Source of the DNA: Nitrospirae bacterium RBG_19FT_COMBO_42_15
Lineage (GTDB): Bacteria > Nitrospirota > CAKKRA01 > 9FT-COMBO-42-15
Reading direction: 5' to 3'
Length of the DNA: 9,156 nt
NCBI GenBank assembly: GCA_001803815.1
Contig: MHEL01000080.1
Location: 1 to 9,156, forward strand
In this document: one piece after another, positions 6,097-9,156 of the stretch
Position numbering within the stretch: the stretch's first letter is position 1
How the letters are laid out: the number at the start of each line of letters is the position of its first letter
The notes under the pieces: generated by a model
Told to the model about the DNA's origin: nothing
The model's database searches: none
What the model saw: the letters and a program-made list of their open reading frames with translations, nothing else
Program-made: the position numbers and the translations under genes

Positions 6097-6870
6097 ATGA
6101 TTACAAAAACAGAGTCAGTGATTCAAGAGAGTAAGTCTAATCTGGTATTAAAGAAGGCAGAGACGGCAAAGGAGATTGAGGATGCAATGAGATTAAGATT
6201 TGAGGTCTTTAATCTTGAGATGAGTGAGGGGCTTCAGTCATCGTATGCTACAGGGCTTGATATGGATGATTACGACGATTTTTGCGACCATATTATTGTA
6301 GTTGATGCAGCAAAGGAGATTGTTGTAGGCACATACAGACTTTTGCTTGGCTCCCGTTCTGACAGTAAGATGGGATTTTATTCTGAGACAGAATTTGACA
6401 TGTCTTCTTTTAAAAGGCTTGAAGGCGAAAAGCTTGAGCTTGGAAGGGCATGTGTTCACAAGGAATACAGAGGCTCTGTTGTGCTTAATCTGATGTGGAG
6501 CGGAATTGCCAGTTATATAGAGCAGTACGGTATCAATTACATCTTTGGCTGCGGCAGTATTCATACAGTGAACCCGATTATTATAAGCGGTATATACTGC
6601 TATTTAAAGAAATCCTATCTCTCTGAAGAAAGGTTCAGGGTGATTCCGCTCAAAGGCGTGCCTGGTTTTAATCCTGATGTTGACACCATTGCAGAAAATT
6701 GTCTGCTGTATATGCCCCCTCTCTTTACTGCGTATATAAGACTCGGCGCGCGGATATGCGGGGAGCCTGCCTTTGATGAGCAGTTTGGCGTCTCTGATTT
6801 TCTGGTGATGCTTGATAAAGAGAAGGTTATGAGCCGTTATAAAAAGCGGTATCTTGACAGCCTTGTATAA
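6097..6870 (+). CDS. olsB: OlsB-like L-ornithine N-acyltransferase (GNAT fold)
   Basis: A 257-aa acyltransferase of the hemolysin-like GNAT group. OlsB makes lyso-ornithine lipid by joining a 3-hydroxyacyl group from acyl-ACP to the alpha-amino group of ornithine, the first step to ornithine lipids, which contain no phosphate. Visible features: MRLRFEVFNLEM (31-42), an acidic stretch DMDDYDDFCDH (55-65), GTYRLL (78-83) and the core LELGRACVHKEYRG (113-126), followed by a helix and IFGCGSIH (149-156), all typical of this acyltransferase group. The ATG has a strong AAGGAGGG site. The 3' end overlaps the next gene, an OlsA/PlsC-like acyltransferase, by 17 bases, and this olsB-olsA adjacency is the main support for the specific assignment. 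Without that neighbour the protein could only be called a GNAT-type N-acyltransferase. Confidence 0.82.
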   Translation: MITKTESVIQESKSNLVLKKAETAKEIEDAMRLRFEVFNLEMSEGLQSSYATGLDMDDYDDFCDHIIVVDAAKEIVVGTYRLLLGSRSDSKMGFYSETEFDMSSFKRLEGEKLELGRACVHKEYRGSVVLNLMWSGIASYIEQYGINYIFGCGSIHTVNPIIISGIYCYLKKSYLSEERFRVIPLKGVPGFNPDVDTIAENCLLYMPPLFTAYIRLGARICGEPAFDEQFGVSDFLVMLDKEKVMSRYKKRYLDSLV

Positions 6871-7660
6871 CCTTTTTTTTAAGCTATATAAGCTTTTTCT
6901 CTTTCTTAGCCTGAATAGCTTTTTTCTTTTGTTAGGCCTGATCATAATGCTGTTTTCTTTTTTCAAGAAAGATAAGGCGGCAGGGATAACTGCTCTCCTC
7001 GCAATGTTATGGGCGCAGGCATGCTGCAGCGTACTGGGTATCCGTGTAGCGCTCTCAGGCAATTATCAGGAATTTAAGCTCGGTTTTATTGTATGCAATC
7101 ACATCAGCTATCTTGATATCCTTGTAATTGGTGGCATAAGGCCGTCGGTCTTTGTTTCTAAAATAGAGGTTAAAAAATGGCCTTTATTGGGCTGGCTTGC
7201 AATTCTTGCAAATACAATTTTTATAGACCGACAGTCAAAAAAAGGCGCCTCTGATGCCCTGATTAAAATGGAGAGAAGGCTCAAGGGCAATGTAAATATT
7301 ATTGTCTTTCCTGAAGGAACAACAACAGACGGCTCGCATTTAAAAAGGTTTAAAAGCACACTCTTTGACCTGCCAGTGAAGATGGATATGCCTGTTATAC
7401 CAGTCAGCTTAAAATATACACACATTAATGGAAAGCAGATAGAGCCTGATGAAATGGATGCAATAGCATGGTATGGAGATATGCGCCTTATTCCTCATCT
7501 TTGGAATCTTCTGGGGATTAGAGAGATAAAGGCCGCGTTGCACTTCAATTCTGAAATTAATGCTGCATCAGATGCAGTCAGCATATCTGAGAAAAGGAAA
7601 ATCCTTTCCAAAGAAGCTTACAAAAGTGTTATTAGCGGGTTAATTAATCCCTCACCCTGA
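6854..7660 (+). CDS. olsA: OlsA/PlsC-like O-acyltransferase (lyso-ornithine lipid acyltransferase)
   Basis: A 268-aa membrane acyltransferase of the PlsC/LPLAT family. OlsA adds the second fatty acid to lyso-ornithine lipid; close relatives acylate lysophosphatidic acid, so an AGPAT role cannot be excluded. Motifs in order: NHISYLD (82-88) with the catalytic H83-x4-D88, FIDR (123-126), FPEGTTT (152-158) for substrate binding and VIPV (181-184). A hydrophobic N-terminal segment (about 12-38) would anchor it in the inner membrane. I chose the TTG at 6854; a second TTG at 6863 is possible and changes only three residues. No ATG occurs before the membrane segment is nearly finished. The 17-base overlap with olsB implies coupled translation. 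The stop codon lies within the inverted repeat at 7649-7683. Confidence 0.85.
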   Translation: MTALYNLFFKLYKLFLFLSLNSFFLLLGLIIMLFSFFKKDKAAGITALLAMLWAQACCSVLGIRVALSGNYQEFKLGFIVCNHISYLDILVIGGIRPSVFVSKIEVKKWPLLGWLAILANTIFIDRQSKKGASDALIKMERRLKGNVNIIVFPEGTTTDGSHLKRFKSTLFDLPVKMDMPVIPVSLKYTHINGKQIEPDEMDAIAWYGDMRLIPHLWNLLGIREIKAALHFNSEINAASDAVSISEKRKILSKEAYKSVISGLINPSP

Positions 7661-7683
7661 CTTCTTTAAAGTTAGGATGAGGG
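7649..7683. terminator. inverted repeat between convergent genes, possible bidirectional terminator
   Basis: CCCTCACCCTGAC (7649-7661) and GTTAGGATGAGGG (7671-7683) pair over 13 positions, with one wobble and one mismatch in the RNA, around a 9-base loop. The stem overlaps the olsA stop codon and lies between olsA and the leftward HMA-like gene. No T-run follows on either strand, so it may be an mRNA-stabilising hairpin, a weak terminator, or a dispersed repeat of the genome. Confidence 0.5.
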
Positions 7684-7711
7684 ATGGGGAGGAATATAAG
7701 GTGAAGACACC

Positions 7712-8083
7712 TTATACAAGGATGGCTATAAATGAGAGGGCAGAGCCTTCAAGGGCGCTCTCAATAAATGTGCCGAAGAGTGTCTTTACAACCACCTGTC
7801 CCATACTTGCAGCGGCTGTCTTTATATACTCATCGTTTGTTACTGCCTTTGACAAGTCAAAATAACCTGCATAATTAAGTGTACTCACAATCTCTTTTGA
7901 GGTGATTACCTTAGGGTCGTAATTAATGACAATACTGCCTGTAATAAGATTAAAGGATGTTGAGGATATGCCGATGATTGGTCTCAGTAAATTCTTTACA
8001 TCTTCCGCAATACTTTGATTCTTTTTTATTAACGGTGTTTTAATCCTTAATCTTCCCGGTACATTATGGATGTAATAGCTCAT
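7712..8083 (-). CDS. HMA-like protein without metal-binding cysteines
   Basis: A 123-aa protein of unknown function. Residues 1-~78 have the ferredoxin-like heavy-metal-associated fold pattern (YYIHNVPGRLRIKTP, then an alpha helix, then LITGSIVINYDP and a second helix ending in NYAGYF). The CxxC pair that binds copper or zinc in true HMA domains is missing; the PGRLRIK loop takes its place, as in the HMA2-type group. The C-terminus (about 88-123) is hydrophobic and rich in small residues (A, G, S) and may insert into or lie on the membrane. It is coupled to the upstream zinc-finger gene by an ATGA overlap, and its strong ribosome binding site AAAGGAGGT (8095-8087) lies inside that gene's last codons. 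A protein- or lipid-interaction role seems more likely than metal transport; this is inference. Confidence 0.78.
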   Translation of the reverse strand: MSYYIHNVPGRLRIKTPLIKKNQSIAEDVKNLLRPIIGISSTSFNLITGSIVINYDPKVITSKEIVSTLNYAGYFDLSKAVTNDEYIKTAAASMGQVVVKTLFGTFIESALEGSALSFIAILV

Positions 8084-8373
8084 TTTACCTCCTTTAATTT
8101 GAATTTGCTAAATGTCCTGCATTTAGGATATGCAGAACACCTGAATCTTGATGTTTCATCTGCCTTCATATAGAGGTGCATTGGTTTGCCGCACATAGGG
8201 CAGTGCGGTTTATTCAACAGCTCTATCTTTTCACCAAAGGTAAACTGTCTGGCGCACATAAGGCATAAATACCTTTGCCTTCCTGTCCACGCCTTTCCAT
8301 ATCTGTATACAGCATCAGAATCGCATGACGGGCATCTGATCTCAGTCAATTTTTCCGCAGCATTTGTTTTCAT
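8080..8373 (-). CDS. double zinc-finger protein (InsA-like ribbon plus topoisomerase-type C4 finger)
   Basis: A 97-aa protein with two four-cysteine clusters. The first, C14-x2-C17 ... C37-x2-C40, lies in CPSCDSDAVYRYGKAWTGRQ and what follows, closely resembling the zinc ribbon at the start of IS1-type InsA transposase-regulator proteins. The second, C58-x2-C61 ... C79-x5-C85, with FRCSAYPKC, resembles the C4 zinc fingers at the C-terminus of bacterial topoisomerase I. Both types usually bind DNA, so a small DNA-binding or regulatory protein is likely. No transposase, terminal inverted repeats or target duplication surround it, so it looks domesticated. The ATG at 8373 has no strong ribosome binding site. 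It ends in ATGA, overlapping the start of the HMA-like gene, and the pair forms an operon. Confidence 0.8.
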   Translation of the reverse strand: MKTNAAEKLTEIRCPSCDSDAVYRYGKAWTGRQRYLCLMCARQFTFGEKIELLNKPHCPMCGKPMHLYMKADETSRFRCSAYPKCRTFSKFKLKEVK

Positions 8374-8403
8374 ATTACTATTAAAACAAATAGCTATTAA
8401 ATA

Positions 8404-8434
8404 TGTATAAAGGGATTGTTAAATATTTGTTAAA
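8404..8434 (-). promoter_or_regulatory. candidate promoter with TTTAACA direct repeat before the zinc-finger gene
   Basis: On the minus strand two perfect TTTAACA copies (8434-8428 and 8423-8417) are separated by AATA, giving an 11-base repeat like Pho boxes. TATACA (8409-8404) follows 7 bases later and may be the -10. It lies 18 bases after the first TTAACA, which could be the -35. The start codon is 31 bases downstream of TATACA. The region is very AT-rich, so chance matches are possible. Confidence 0.4.
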
Positions 8435-8456
8435 TTATATTGTGGTTAGTCCTGCA

Positions 8457-9152
8457 TTATTCTATCAGTATGGTCTCGCCAGCCCTGACCTTATCACCGG
8501 GTCTGACCTTAATTTGCATATCCTTAAAATACGGCATAACAATATCCACCTGTGAGCCGATCCTTATCATCCCAAAGATACCGCCTCTCTGAATATATTC
8601 GCCCTCTTTTACAAAACTGTCTATACCATTTACACTTCCGCCTGCAATTTGTATTGCATAACAGGAAAATCCCCGGCCTTTATAATTACCCTCAATCGTT
8701 GTTACTGTTCTTTCGTTTTGAAGTATATGCAAGCTGTTTTTATAGTGAGGGATCAGATTCAGGACTGTTCTTAAATGCATTGAGCCCATGTTAATATTCT
8801 CTTTTTGAGCAGTATAATGGACTATAGATTTGACATCCCCTGATATGGGTGCGCGGTTGTAATGCACATCAAAGGGGCTCATAAAGATTCCAATCAGCGC
8901 CTTGCGGGATTGCAGGTCTTTACGTGTGATATCATTGATGCTTGCGTTTAAACCGTTCTTGATAACAATGACTCTTTCATGTGGCTCAACAATCTTTACA
9001 TAAACAACTGTCCCGTCAGCAGGGCTGATAATGGATTCTCCATTAGGGATTGTTCTGGGAGGGTTGCGAAAAAACCATATATATCTCCAGTAAAGGAAAC
9101 CAAGGAGGGCAATGATTGTGATTAGACTAAAGACCATCAAATATCTTGTCAT
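8457..9152 (-). CDS. psd: phosphatidylserine decarboxylase, short form (proenzyme)
   Basis: A 231-aa membrane enzyme that turns phosphatidylserine into phosphatidylethanolamine with CO2 release. It is made as a proenzyme that cuts itself to create a pyruvoyl cofactor. Visible motifs: an N-terminal hydrophobic segment (about 5-25), WFFRNPPR (26-33), SPADG (43-47) with D46, MSPFDVHYNRAP (91-102) with H97, and IGSQVD (198-203), where cleavage between G199 and S200 would make the pyruvoyl group from S200. The GS-x-VD form and the length fit the short (archaetidylserine decarboxylase-like) class common outside Enterobacteria. All key residues are present. The ATG is 4 bases from the right edge, so its ribosome binding site and promoter are outside. 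A phosphatidylserine synthase gene is a usual neighbour and may lie just beyond. The gap of 83 bases to the zinc-finger gene has no clear terminator. Confidence 0.93.
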   Translation of the reverse strand: MTRYLMVFSLITIIALLGFLYWRYIWFFRNPPRTIPNGESIISPADGTVVYVKIVEPHERVIVIKNGLNASINDITRKDLQSRKALIGIFMSPFDVHYNRAPISGDVKSIVHYTAQKENINMGSMHLRTVLNLIPHYKNSLHILQNERTVTTIEGNYKGRGFSCYAIQIAGGSVNGIDSFVKEGEYIQRGGIFGMIRIGSQVDIVMPYFKDMQIKVRPGDKVRAGETILIE

Positions 9153-9156
9153 TTTT

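Noticed and set aside
6604..7062. 152-codon open frame on the minus strand across the olsB/olsA junction
   Set aside because: It is antisense to two clearly conserved enzymes, has no recognisable domain, and is explained by codon bias on the opposite strand.
8080..8373. Zinc-ribbon gene as part of an IS1-like insertion sequence
   Set aside because: Only the InsA-type ribbon is shared; there is no catalytic transposase, no terminal inverted repeats and no target duplication, and the gene is coupled to a non-transposon gene.

Overview
The window is a gene-dense stretch of a moderately AT-rich bacterial chromosome. Every intact gene looks like a native bacterial gene with close spacing, and no phage, CRISPR array, insertion sequence, rRNA or tRNA was seen. 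The mixture suggests a Nitrospirota- or Deltaproteobacteria-like, probably environmental organism: an HMA-like small protein without cysteines, a PHP-glycosyltransferase fusion, an ornithine-lipid gene pair and a short-form phosphatidylserine decarboxylase. This placement is an inference from gene style and was not checked by any search.

Left part (1-2473, + strand). The 3' end of metK (SAM synthetase) is followed after 7 bases by a full-length corA-type Mg2+/Co2+ channel. Next comes a small accessory zone with a 65-aa SAP-like, cysteine-rich protein, a 45-base decayed copy of the corA 3' end, an 86-aa DUF3562-like protein, and an aquaporin-family gene cut off after about 47 codons, before its first NPA motif. 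This zone carries clear scars of duplication and deletion.

Middle part (2367-7660). Two divergent operons face away from a 161-base intergenic region. Leftward are an 812-aa PHP-phosphoesterase/GT4 glycosyltransferase fusion and, overlapping it by 7 bases, a GT28/MGDG-synthase-like diacylglycerol glycosyltransferase. Rightward are an OlsB-like ornithine N-acyltransferase and, overlapping it by 17 bases, an OlsA/PlsC-like O-acyltransferase. Together they read as a module for phosphorus-free membrane lipids: glycolipids on one side and ornithine lipids on the other.

Right part (7649-9152). An inverted repeat closes the olsBA side and faces a leftward two-gene unit, a double zinc-finger protein and an HMA-like protein coupled by an ATGA overlap. 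Upstream of that, also leftward, is a phosphatidylserine decarboxylase, the last step of phosphatidylethanolamine synthesis. Membrane-lipid genes therefore dominate the window.

The most interesting regulatory hint is a pair of TTnACA-N5-TTnACA direct repeats with 11-base periodicity. One is in front of olsB and one in front of the zinc-finger gene. They have the geometry of PhoB/PhoP (phosphate starvation) boxes, which would fit a lipid-remodelling locus, but both lie in AT-rich DNA and need testing. A second is the PHP-glycosyltransferase start: it has no ribosome binding site, and an extended -10 element lies 6 bases before the ATG, suggesting a leaderless mRNA.
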